NCBI RefSeq assembly: GCF_015062985.1
Contig: NZ_SUTI01000019.1
Coordinates: forward strand, 1 to 30,974
Reading direction: 5' to 3'
From: Methanobrevibacter sp.
GTDB taxonomy: Archaea > Methanobacteriota > Methanobacteria > Methanobacteriales > Methanobacteriaceae
Length of the DNA: 30,974 nt
Below the pieces are notes generated by a model. It was not told the DNA's origin and did not search any database. It saw only the letters and a program-made list of their open reading frames with translations. Both the position numbers and the translations under genes were made by a program. Positions 16,081 through 24,064 of this stretch are shown here, piece by piece (positions within the stretch are counted from its first letter, which is position 1; every line of letters begins with the position of its first letter).

Positions 16081-16803
16081 CTATACAAATTGTATTAAAC
16101 AAACATAAACATAATCCTCAAATAAACTAAAAAGGACAGGAACATGAATTATAATTGCCAACGAAACCAGTAAAAATATTGCACTTAATCCAAAGTTCTT
16201 ATAAACCTTTTTTGATGAAAGTGGAGCGAATATTTTAATGCCGGCAGGAGTAAATGAATCAAGAACCAAATGGGAAAATACACCCAAAAACAATGATAAA
16301 ACTATTTCAACATGTGAAAACTCGCCGTTTGGGAATATGAATAGGCTAAGGAAAAACAATGGAAGAAAAATCATCAAAAGTTTTCTATTTAAAAATAAAA
16401 AACTTACAAGAGCAATTAAAATGCCCAGTATCTGATACTGATTATTGAAAGGTGTCACAGCGATAATCAACTCCAAAGCCCAGATTAATATTAAACTAAC
16501 GGCTGAAGTTAATGTTAAAACCCCAAAAAGCGAATGCGTAAAACTACGATGTTCCGAAAAATAAAACGTGACACCTAGAAATACAATAATCATCCCCAAG
16601 AAGTAAGGCAATTTAAGTATATAAAGTGAAAATGTCACTATTAACCCCAATATAACCATCTTATAGGCATTTTCCGTTTTGAACTTATGGTCAAAGTCTG
16701 GGATATTTGCACCAATGAATGTCAAAGCAATTGACAGAGGATTTTGAAAAAACATACATGCGAGTAAAAATGCAAATATCGAATGTCCCTTATAAGAAGG
16801 CAC
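16081..16803 (-). CDS. DUF457/YdjM-type membrane-bound metal-dependent hydrolase
   Basis: A 240-residue protein with about six hydrophobic segments and the conserved polar motifs of the DUF457 (YdjM) family: GHSIFAF near residue 6, the DFDHKF motif at 36-41, EHRSFTHSLFG at ~84-94 and SHLVLDSFTPAG at ~177-188. The His and Asp residues are thought to bind metal at the membrane. Substrate is unknown. It stands alone on the minus strand; no ribosome-binding site is obvious. Confidence 0.8.
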   Translation of the reverse strand: MPSYKGHSIFAFLLACMFFQNPLSIALTFIGANIPDFDHKFKTENAYKMVILGLIVTFSLYILKLPYFLGMIIVFLGVTFYFSEHRSFTHSLFGVLTLTSAVSLILIWALELIIAVTPFNNQYQILGILIALVSFLFLNRKLLMIFLPLFFLSLFIFPNGEFSHVEIVLSLFLGVFSHLVLDSFTPAGIKIFAPLSSKKVYKNFGLSAIFLLVSLAIIIHVPVLFSLFEDYVYVCLIQFV

Positions 16804-16873
16804 TTAAATCACCTTGATTAAAATGTGGGTTATATTAATAAAAATAATTAATCTAAGAGCATTTGAAAAGTAA

Positions 16874-17614
16874 TCATATTCCAAAATAAGACAAAAAGCT
16901 TTTCATTTGAGAAAATGACTTTTCAACACTGCCTGATGCAACATTGCCAAACGGACATAACACTTCACAGGTAATTGCCGGGATTTTCTTTAGATTACAG
17001 ACATCTTCTACAGCACCCTTATAGGATGAACCCGCATAATCGAAAGCAATCATCTCTGAACCCACATCCTGTGAAATATAATTAGCAATCAGAAAACTTT
17101 CTGGACATGGGGATTTTGATGAAAAAATTGATTCGAACCCCGGGTTTGAATTGAGGGCAGTAGAGTGGAAATCGCCTACGAAATCAATGCCCAAATCAGC
17201 AACCGCCTTGATGATTAAGTTACTTAACGAGTTGTTAATGTGAGCAGATCTGTTCAAATCCATTGAATTAAATGTTCTCTCATTATTCATTGTTGATTTT
17301 GGAGATGCAAATGGGATAAAATAAATCGTATGATTCAAATCCTTATCTGCCATTTCATTCAACAGCATAACATTAGCAATTTGCGGAGGCAGTTCATTTC
17401 CATGAATGCCTGATGAAACCAATAATTTATTTCCGCCTTTGCCTAACTTAAAAATAGGTGTTCCAAAAACAGATTTTTCTAAAATAAATTGGGTTAAAGG
17501 AGTTAATGATAGTTTTTCAAGCAATTTCCTATTCCTTGAAATATATCCTCCTGAAAAATCAGAAATGCAGCCGATTTCCAAATTTTCAAATCCTTCAACT
17601 TTTTTAAAATACAT
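16874..17614 (-). CDS. succinylglutamate desuccinylase/aspartoacylase-family metallopeptidase
   Basis: A 246-residue zinc carboxypeptidase-like enzyme (M14 superfamily). Zinc ligands are H71 and E74 in SGIHGNELPP and H150 in GDFHST; MDLNRS at ~118-123 contains the substrate-binding DxNR motif, and E217 in CEVLCPFGN is the catalytic Glu candidate. The actual amide substrate is unknown. Divergent from the helicase gene, with only about 40 bases between them. Confidence 0.82.
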   Translation of the reverse strand: MYFKKVEGFENLEIGCISDFSGGYISRNRKLLEKLSLTPLTQFILEKSVFGTPIFKLGKGGNKLLVSSGIHGNELPPQIANVMLLNEMADKDLNHTIYFIPFASPKSTMNNERTFNSMDLNRSAHINNSLSNLIIKAVADLGIDFVGDFHSTALNSNPGFESIFSSKSPCPESFLIANYISQDVGSEMIAFDYAGSSYKGAVEDVCNLKKIPAITCEVLCPFGNVASGSVEKSFSQMKSFLSYFGI

Positions 17615-17658
17615 AATTAATTATACATTGAAACTCTTATTTAAAAATAAGGATGAAA

Positions 17659-19581
17659 ATGAAAAAATACATTAAGAATTTAATAAGGCTCGTAAATTAT
17701 GAAAGAGATGCCGAAATTGATTTGATGACTCATGAAATAAGTACAATGTCCGGGCAAAAAAGAGAAGAGCTGGGAAGAGCCATCAATAAATTAAAAGGAA
17801 AATATGTCGGCAAGGAATTGGGAATGCAGATTGTTCAGTTCGGACGATCTGAAATAATTGATACCGAAATAAGCGTTGGCGACATGGTTTTAATAAGTAC
17901 TGACAATCCCTTAAGAAGTGACTTGACAGGAACCGTTACTGAAAAGGGTGCCAGATTCATAAAAGTTGCGTTTGATAAAAGAATTCCAAAATGGGCACTG
18001 AAAAAGAAGGTTCGCCTTGATTTATATGCAAACGACATCACGTTCCGGAGAATGGAAGATAATCTTAATCATCTCAGTTTAAAAGGCAAAAATGCTCTTG
18101 AATACATTTTAAACCAGAGAAATCCTAAGAAAAATAGGCCAACTCCATACATTAACTATATTGACCAATCTCTTAACGAATCACAAAAATCAGCTATTGA
18201 AAATTCCCTTTCATGTGAAAATTTCTTTTTGATACATGGTCCCTTCGGCACAGGCAAAACCAGAACATTGGTTGAACTGATCTCACAGGAAACCCGACAG
18301 AACCACAAAGTATTGGCTACAGCCGAAAGCAATGCTGCAGTAGACAATATTTTGGAGAGATTAATGGACAACAAGAAATTAAATCTGACAAGATTAGGAC
18401 ATCCCCAAAGAGTTTCAAAACATAATATTACACAGACATTGGCATATAAAGTTGAAAATCACGATCTAAACAGGAAAATCAAAAAGATTCATAAAAAGAT
18501 TGACAAGCTAATAGGAAAAAGGAACAACTTTACAAAGCCAACCCCACAATACCGCAGAGGATACGGGGACTATGATATTCTCCATAACGCTTCAAAAGGA
18601 AAAGGAGGGCGCGGAATAAGTCCTGAAAAAATGAAATCAATGGCACAGTGGATTGAAATTAATCAGGAAATTGATGAGGCCCATGATGACATAAAAAGAA
18701 TCGAAAACAGGATGATTAAAGATATCATCGATAAAAGTGATGTTATTCTTGCCACAAATTCATCAGCAGCTCTTGAATCAATATCCCAAACCAAATTCGA
18801 TGTTGCCATAATCGATGAAGCTTCACAAGCAACAATTCCAAGCATTCTAATTCCAATAGCTAAAGCACATAGATTTATTCTTGCAGGAGACCACAAGCAA
18901 CTTCCGCCAACAATCATTAGTGAAAAAGCAGGAGCATTGGAAAAAACGCTGTTTGAAGAACTGATAAAAATGTATCCGTTCAAATCCCAATTGCTGAATG
19001 TCCAGTACAGAATGAACAGTCTGCTTATGAAATTTCCAAATCAGGAGTTCTACAATAACGGTTTGAAAAGCGATTCGAGTGTTGATGACATTACAATAAA
19101 TGACATTCTTGATTCAAGCTATGACGAGGAAGCTTTATTGTTCATTGACACGTCTAAAATCGAAAACAATGGTGAAAGACATTTAAAGGATTCAAAATCA
19201 ATCGTCAACAAATTAGAGTCTGAAATTGCAGTCAACATCGCCAATGATTACTTGAACGCGGGAATTGATGAAGACGATATTGGAATCATAAGCCCATATG
19301 CAGATCAAGTTAAGCTAATTCAGGATAAAACCCCTATTGAAGTGAAGACCGTTGATGGATTTCAAGGAAGGGAAAAGGAAATCATCATCATATCAACCGT
19401 CAGAAGCAACAATGATGGAAATATTGGATTTTTAAAAGATTTGAGAAGATTAAATGTTGCAATAACCCGGGCAAAAAGGAAACTGATAATAATAGGAAAT
19501 AAAGAGACGCTAAAAACCAATCCGACATATTCCAGACTTGTTGACTTTGTTGAAGATAAAAATTTATTGGTAGAAATTTAG
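17659..19581 (+). CDS. IGHMBP2/Upf1-like SF1B helicase
   Basis: A superfamily 1B DNA/RNA helicase of 640 residues. Motif I GPFGTGKT at about 194-201, motif II DEAS at about 386-389, motif III GDHKQLPPT at about 410, motif V VDGFQGREKEIIIIS at about 563, and motif VI LNVAITRAKRK at about 598. Residues 60-115 form the SH3/OB-like 1B insertion before motif I. An ATG exists at 17653, but it abuts the AAGG ribosome-binding site; the ATG at 17659 is six bases away and is preferred. Likely a 5'-3' helicase in repair or RNA processing; not clearly part of an operon. Confidence 0.88.
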   Translation: MKKYIKNLIRLVNYERDAEIDLMTHEISTMSGQKREELGRAINKLKGKYVGKELGMQIVQFGRSEIIDTEISVGDMVLISTDNPLRSDLTGTVTEKGARFIKVAFDKRIPKWALKKKVRLDLYANDITFRRMEDNLNHLSLKGKNALEYILNQRNPKKNRPTPYINYIDQSLNESQKSAIENSLSCENFFLIHGPFGTGKTRTLVELISQETRQNHKVLATAESNAAVDNILERLMDNKKLNLTRLGHPQRVSKHNITQTLAYKVENHDLNRKIKKIHKKIDKLIGKRNNFTKPTPQYRRGYGDYDILHNASKGKGGRGISPEKMKSMAQWIEINQEIDEAHDDIKRIENRMIKDIIDKSDVILATNSSAALESISQTKFDVAIIDEASQATIPSILIPIAKAHRFILAGDHKQLPPTIISEKAGALEKTLFEELIKMYPFKSQLLNVQYRMNSLLMKFPNQEFYNNGLKSDSSVDDITINDILDSSYDEEALLFIDTSKIENNGERHLKDSKSIVNKLESEIAVNIANDYLNAGIDEDDIGIISPYADQVKLIQDKTPIEVKTVDGFQGREKEIIIISTVRSNNDGNIGFLKDLRRLNVAITRAKRKLIIIGNKETLKTNPTYSRLVDFVEDKNLLVEI

Positions 19582-19592
19582 GCATACCTAAA

Positions 19593-19602
19593 CTTTATAT
19601 AC
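19593..19602 (+). promoter_or_regulatory. orphan TATA box upstream of the structured interval
   Basis: CTTTATATAC starts 11 bases after the helicase stop codon and is too far (about 240 bases) from argG to be its nearest promoter; argG has its own TATA at 19764-19773. Transcription would start near 19622-19628. Confidence 0.45.
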
Positions 19603-19624
19603 TATGACATCGAATATAATAAAC

Positions 19625-19742
19625 AAGGATTAAAAAGTTCATATAACTTTTTTCCTCCAAACTCTTAATTAGGGATACGACTTTTAAAACAACATATAAC
19701 TTTTCAACCTCAATTAATTTAACCCTAAATTAAGAGTTTTTC
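19625..19742 (+). ncRNA. candidate structured small RNA or long leader element upstream of argG
   Basis: The interval holds three hairpins and no ORF. First, AAAAAGTT/AACTTTTT (19632-19639 with 19645-19652). Second, a long 16-bp stem pairing 19659-19674 with 19723-19739, with a single bulged A at 19727. Third, a local stem TTAATTTA/TAAATTAA (19714-19721 with 19726-19733) that uses bases of the right arm, so it cannot form together with the second. CATATAACTTTT occurs at 19640-19651 and again at 19693-19704. The right arm runs into a T tract. An alternative reading is a terminator pair for the helicase or a tiny mobile element with 16-base inverted ends. Confidence 0.35.
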
Positions 19743-19763
19743 TTCTGCCACTATTTTTTTATA

Positions 19764-19773
19764 AATTATAAAT
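19764..19773 (+). promoter_or_regulatory. TATA box of argG
   Basis: TTATAAATAC, about 70 bases before the argG ATG, predicts a leader of about 45 bases. The leader ends with GGTGATT (19829-19835), a ribosome-binding site five bases before the ATG at 19841. Confidence 0.5.
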
Positions 19774-19840
19774 ACTACAAAAAATAAAAATAATTATTGA
19801 ATACTTATTCTTATTTAAAATTATTTGATGGTGATTAATT

Positions 19841-21019
19841 ATGACTGAAAAAGTGGTTTTAGCATTCAGCGGAGGGCTTGACACCTCTGTTTGTGTTAAA
19901 TTATTAGAAGAAAAATACGATGCGGAAGTTATTACTGCATGTGTAGATGTTGGACAAGGCGAAGAAGAGATGGAAAAAGCAAAAACCATGGCAGCCAAAA
20001 TTGGAGGATTAAAACACTACAACATAGATGCTAAAGAGGAATTTGCAAACGAATACATCTCACGTGGAATCAAAGCGAATGCAGAATATGAAGGATACCC
20101 ATTAAGTACTGCACTTGCAAGACCATTAATTGCACAAAAAATCATAGAAGTGGCTGAAAAAGAAGGGGCAACTGCTATCGCACACGGTTGTACCGGAAAA
20201 GGAAACGACCAATTCAGATTTGAAGCAGTTATTCTTGCAATGTCTGATTTAGATATTATCGCACCAATCAGAGAAATGAACCTGACAAGAACAGAAGAAA
20301 AAGCATATGCAGAATCCAAAGGTATCGAATTAAGTTACGATAAAATTTACAGTATTGACGAAAACCTCTGGGGAAGAGCAATCGAAGGAGACGTCTTAGA
20401 AGACCCTGCAAACGAACCTCCGGAAGACATTTACGAATGGACCAAATCCTGGCAAGATGCTAATGATGAACCTGAAAAAGTTTCTATTGAATTCGAAGAA
20501 GGTATTCCTGTAGCTATAAATGGTGAAATGATGCCTTTAGTCGAGCTCATTGAAAAAGCAAATGAAATTGCCGGAAATAATGCAATCGGTAGAGTCGACA
20601 CCATTGAAAACAGAATGATTGGTCTTAAAAGTAGGGAAATCTATGAAACCCCTGGTGCAAAATTGTTAATTGCAGCTCACCAAGCTTTAGAAGAATTGGT
20701 TTTAACAACTGACGAGCTAAGATTTGCCGAATACGTGTCCACATTATATGCCGATTTGGTATACAGAGCACTCTGGCAAGAACCATTAAGGGCAGACTTA
20801 GACCAAGCAATTGACAATATGCAAGAAAGAGTAAGCGGGGAAGTTGTAATGAAACTCTTTAAAGGTTCCATTCAACCAATCATCAGAAAATCTCCATTCA
20901 GCTTACACAGCATAGAACAAATTACTTTTGAAGACAAAGAAACCGAGCAAAGCGAAGTTGAAGGTATGATCAAATACCACGGTCTTCAAGCAGCGAATTA
21001 TCAAAAATTAAACAGATAG
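19841..21019 (+). CDS. argG: argininosuccinate synthase
   Basis: Joins citrulline and aspartate with ATP to argininosuccinate, the next-to-last step of arginine synthesis. The 392-residue protein has the ATP-pyrophosphatase loop AFSGGLDTSV (residues 7-16), the citrulline/aspartate-binding region HGCTGKGNDQFRFE (~111-124) and SIDENLWGRAIEGD (~171-184). Length and motifs are typical and complete. Codon use looks like that of a well-expressed gene. Followed directly by a terminator that overlaps its stop codon. Confidence 0.96.
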   Translation: MTEKVVLAFSGGLDTSVCVKLLEEKYDAEVITACVDVGQGEEEMEKAKTMAAKIGGLKHYNIDAKEEFANEYISRGIKANAEYEGYPLSTALARPLIAQKIIEVAEKEGATAIAHGCTGKGNDQFRFEAVILAMSDLDIIAPIREMNLTRTEEKAYAESKGIELSYDKIYSIDENLWGRAIEGDVLEDPANEPPEDIYEWTKSWQDANDEPEKVSIEFEEGIPVAINGEMMPLVELIEKANEIAGNNAIGRVDTIENRMIGLKSREIYETPGAKLLIAAHQALEELVLTTDELRFAEYVSTLYADLVYRALWQEPLRADLDQAIDNMQERVSGEVVMKLFKGSIQPIIRKSPFSLHSIEQITFEDKETEQSEVEGMIKYHGLQAANYQKLNR

Positions 21020-21048
21020 CTTTAAAGCTATCATTTTTACTTATTTTT
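21015..21048 (+). terminator. hairpin terminator of argG
   Basis: Stem GATAGCT/AGCTATC around TTAA (21015-21032), overlapping the argG stop, then a T-rich run up to the base before the sirtuin ATG. It suggests the sirtuin is not simply co-transcribed with argG. Confidence 0.7.
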
Positions 21049-21774
21049 ATGTCTAAAATTAACCAACTACAGGAAATTATTGACTCTTCCGACAATATCG
21101 TGTTTTTTGGAGGGGCAGGAGTATCTACAGAAAGCGGAATTCCAGACTTCAGATCTGAAAGCGGAATCTTCAAAAGCCTGGAAAAATATGGAGATACCCC
21201 GGAAAATCTGGTTTCACACAGCTATTATTTGGACCATACCGAAGAATTCTTTAATTATTACAAAGACAATCTTGTTTTTAAGGATGCCCAACCAAATCCG
21301 GCTCATTTGAAACTTGCTGAACTTGAAAAGGCAGGAAAATTGAAAGCCGTCATTACTCAAAACATTGACGGACTCCATCAAAAGGCAGGAAGCAAAAATG
21401 TTTTGGAGCTTCATGGAAGCATTCACAGGAATTTCTGTCAAATATGCAATAAGGAATATGGATTAGATTACATTCTAGAAAGTGACGGAATACCAAGGTG
21501 TGATTGCGGAGGAATCATAAAGCCGGATGTAGTGTTATACGAGGAACCATTGAATAATGCGATTTTGAACTTTTCAGTAGATTACATATCTCAAGCAGAG
21601 ACATTGATAATTGGAGGAACCTCACTTGTGGTATATCCTGCGGCAGGACTTATAAATTACTTTAATGGAAAAAATCTTGTTTTAATCAATAAAAGCGAAA
21701 CACCTTACGACAATCTTGCAACACTAGTCATCAATGATGCCATCGGCGAGACACTTTCCCAAATCAAAATCTAA
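21049..21774 (+). CDS. cobB: Sir2-family NAD-dependent protein deacylase
   Basis: Removes acyl groups from lysines using NAD. The 241-residue sirtuin core is complete: GGAGVSTESGIPDFR (21-35) binds NAD, QNID at 104-107, catalytic H122 in ELHGS, the zinc site C130, C133, C151, C153, and GGTSLVVYPAAG (~189-200). The sequence strongly recalls sirtuins of gut Firmicutes (for example the GGAGVSTESGIPDFRS and ITQNIDGLHQ stretches); this is from memory, not a search. No ribosome-binding site precedes the ATG, which lies in the T-tract of the argG terminator. The last 51 bases overlap sfsA on the other strand. Confidence 0.92.
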   Translation: MSKINQLQEIIDSSDNIVFFGGAGVSTESGIPDFRSESGIFKSLEKYGDTPENLVSHSYYLDHTEEFFNYYKDNLVFKDAQPNPAHLKLAELEKAGKLKAVITQNIDGLHQKAGSKNVLELHGSIHRNFCQICNKEYGLDYILESDGIPRCDCGGIIKPDVVLYEEPLNNAILNFSVDYISQAETLIIGGTSLVVYPAAGLINYFNGKNLVLINKSETPYDNLATLVINDAIGETLSQIKI

Positions 21775-22467
21775 AGATTCAGGAATCAATTCAATTCCAT
21801 CTAATTGGTTATCGCACCTGTAAACAAGTATTTCAACACCCTCATCATATGCTTCATTTAAAGTTTGAGAGAAAACCGGATCGTTTTCCCAGTTTGGTCT
21901 GAAAAATCTTCCGGCAGGATGCTGAATCAGGAAAAATACAACACAACGATTTCCCTCTTTTTTAAGCTTGATTAATTCCTTCAGATGCTTTGCGCCACGT
22001 TCGGTTGGAGCATCGGGAAATCTTGCTTCACCATCAACAATCAGGGTGACCCCCTTAACCTCAACATAACAAGGTTCTATTAAAAAACTCATTCCACAGC
22101 AGTCATCCTCTTCATTAGCCAAATATATGTCTATCCTAGAATTATCAACAGTTTTTTCCCTTTGATGATATGAATATCCGTCAAGCTCTTTTATCTTGCC
22201 CTCGACAATCGCATCATAAACAATGCTATTGGCCTGCTGTGAATAGAGTGATACCAGAACACCCTTATTTTCTACAAAATGAAGTGAAAACTTTGTCTTT
22301 CTGTTTGGATTTTTAGATGGTTCAAGCCAAACAACAGCATTTTCAACTAAAAGCTCCTTGCATCTGCCGGTATTTGGAACATGAGCCCGTTCCAAATTGC
22401 CGTCGACTTCAACTTCTGCAATGAATCTATTTGGGCGATTCTTAAAAATTCCTTTAACATAATCCAT
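21724..22467 (-). CDS. sfsA: SfsA family protein
   Basis: A 247-residue member of the SfsA family, named for sugar fermentation stimulation in E. coli; the fold has an N-terminal OB-like domain and a C-terminal PD-(D/E)XK-like nuclease domain. Seen here: RFIAEVEVDG and AHVPNTGRCKELL (residues ~14-42), then EVKGVTLIVDGEARFPDAPTERGAKHL (~132-158, as CYVEVKGVTL, ARFPDAPTERG and AKHL). Physiological role in archaea is unclear. Its ATG overlaps the end of nnr by 14 bases and its 3' end overlaps the sirtuin gene by 51 bases in antisense. Confidence 0.9.
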   Translation of the reverse strand: MDYVKGIFKNRPNRFIAEVEVDGNLERAHVPNTGRCKELLVENAVVWLEPSKNPNRKTKFSLHFVENKGVLVSLYSQQANSIVYDAIVEGKIKELDGYSYHQREKTVDNSRIDIYLANEEDDCCGMSFLIEPCYVEVKGVTLIVDGEARFPDAPTERGAKHLKELIKLKKEGNRCVVFFLIQHPAGRFFRPNWENDPVFSQTLNEAYDEGVEILVYRCDNQLDGIELIPESLDFDLGKCLADGIIDD

Positions 22468-23995
22468 TTTTTATCACACTGCCAATGTATGATACCAAAT
22501 CTGTAGCTGAAAATCCATTTCCTTTCTCTTTAAATGCTTCATCGCCTGCAAGGCCATTAATGAAAGCTGCCAGTGCCGCACTGTCAAATGCATTAAGATT
22601 CTGTGAAAGCAAACCTGTGGCAATGCCTGAAAGAGCATCTCCAGTTCCGCCAACAGTCATTCCCGCATTTCCAGTTCGGTTAATCCTAAATCGGGTTTTG
22701 GACAATATCAAGTCATTTTGGCCTTTAACAATGACTGAACCCTTAATTTGGCGAGTGATTTGTTGAAACTCGGTGATGTTTTCATCGACCTTGTTGAAAT
22801 CATATGAATCCATATCAAGTTTCAAGTCCCCATCGACTTTAAAAATTGACTTGAACTCAGATATGTGTGGAGTCAATATAACATCTTCACGGTTTTTAAT
22901 TAAGTTTATTTCAACCTGTTTCAAGGCATCAGCATCCAACACGATTGGTTTTTTGATTTTTGCAACTAAAACATTGAATAATTTTGAAGTGTCCTCATCA
23001 ATTCCTGCACCAGGACCTATCAAAACAGCATCGACATTACCGGCCATGCCCAAAATCTCATCTGCATGTGATATGGACAATCTATCCCCATCCAATGATT
23101 GGACTATTAAGTCTGGAGAAGTTGATTTAATGGCTTCAGCCGCTTTTTGAGGAGCCGCAACATAAACAAGATCTGCTCCTGCACCAATTGCCGCCATTCC
23201 TGCAATAGCTGGAGCGCCAGAATAATCCTTGTTTCCCCCTACAACCAATAATTTACCATTGTTTCCTTTGTGAGATGATGGGCTTCTAGATTTAAGTCTT
23301 AAAAAGTCACCATAGTTAACAAAATATTCTGCTTCAAATGGAATTCCTATATCTGCAGTTACAAGACCGCCAACCTCTTCCTCATCGGCATTTCTAACCC
23401 CTGTTTTGATTTTGTGAAAACTGATTGTGTAGTCCGGAATTACTGCCAAATCGTCGACATCACCTGTTAATGGGTCCATTCCTGACGGAACATCAACGCT
23501 TATCTTAATCCCCTCTGATTCATTGATGATTTCAATTGCCCTTCTAATGTTGGTTTGTAATTTTCCTTTTATTCCAGTCCCTAAAAGCCCATCTATAATA
23601 ATAAACTCGGAATTTTCACTTTTAGCAATTTCACAGTTGTTAATATCTTCCAAAGTTTTAAGATTATATATATTTAAATGAGATAGACGTGGCTTCATAT
23701 TCATTAATATCTCCAAATTGGTTTTCGCATCTGCTGAATGGATATTATCCTTCAACATATAAATATCAACATCATATCCCCTATTAAGCAGATAACGTGC
23801 TGCAACAAAACCATCACCACCGTTTCCTCCGGAACCTGTAAAAATTGCAACCTTAACAGGTTTTGAAAATGTAAAGACCGCAATTTTGCCGACTTCTTCA
23901 GCCAAAGACTTACCGGCAGATTCCATTAAACATAACCTTGACAAACCTAAATATTCACAATTATAATCTGTAACCATCATATCAATCGGATGCAA
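22454..23995 (-). CDS. nnr: bifunctional NAD(P)H-hydrate epimerase/dehydratase
   Basis: Repairs damaged NADH and NADPH hydrates. Residues 1-215 are the epimerase (YjeF N-terminal) domain: LMESAG (~23-28), GSGGNGGDGFVAAR (~54-67), DVPSGMDPLTGDVDD (~163-177). Residues 230-513 are the ADP/ATP-dependent dehydratase (ribokinase-like) domain: HKGNNGKLLVVGG (~242-254), GPGAG (~324), LTPHISEF (~379-386) and NAGMTVGGTGDALSG (~457-471). The open frame starts with TTG at 23995, preceded at the right distance by AAGGTGAT; the ATG at 23980 is 16 bases from that site, so TTG is preferred. Likely co-transcribed with sfsA. Confidence 0.9.
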   Translation of the reverse strand: MHPIDMMVTDYNCEYLGLSRLCLMESAGKSLAEEVGKIAVFTFSKPVKVAIFTGSGGNGGDGFVAARYLLNRGYDVDIYMLKDNIHSADAKTNLEILMNMKPRLSHLNIYNLKTLEDINNCEIAKSENSEFIIIDGLLGTGIKGKLQTNIRRAIEIINESEGIKISVDVPSGMDPLTGDVDDLAVIPDYTISFHKIKTGVRNADEEEVGGLVTADIGIPFEAEYFVNYGDFLRLKSRSPSSHKGNNGKLLVVGGNKDYSGAPAIAGMAAIGAGADLVYVAAPQKAAEAIKSTSPDLIVQSLDGDRLSISHADEILGMAGNVDAVLIGPGAGIDEDTSKLFNVLVAKIKKPIVLDADALKQVEINLIKNREDVILTPHISEFKSIFKVDGDLKLDMDSYDFNKVDENITEFQQITRQIKGSVIVKGQNDLILSKTRFRINRTGNAGMTVGGTGDALSGIATGLLSQNLNAFDSAALAAFINGLAGDEAFKEKGNGFSATDLVSYIGSVIKNGLC

Positions 23996-24064
23996 AAAAT
24001 CACCTTAAGTTAAAATATGACTATTTAATATAAATATAATTATCTTAAGTCAAGGAAAAAATTT

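Noticed and set aside
17636..17651. Near-palindrome CTTATTTAAAAATAAG between the aspartoacylase-like and helicase genes
   Set aside because: Short, AT-only apart from the ends, and overlaps the ribosome-binding site of the helicase gene; not strong enough to call an operator.
17653..17658. Upstream ATG for the helicase
   Set aside because: It directly abuts the AAGG ribosome-binding site with no spacer; the ATG at 17659 has proper spacing.
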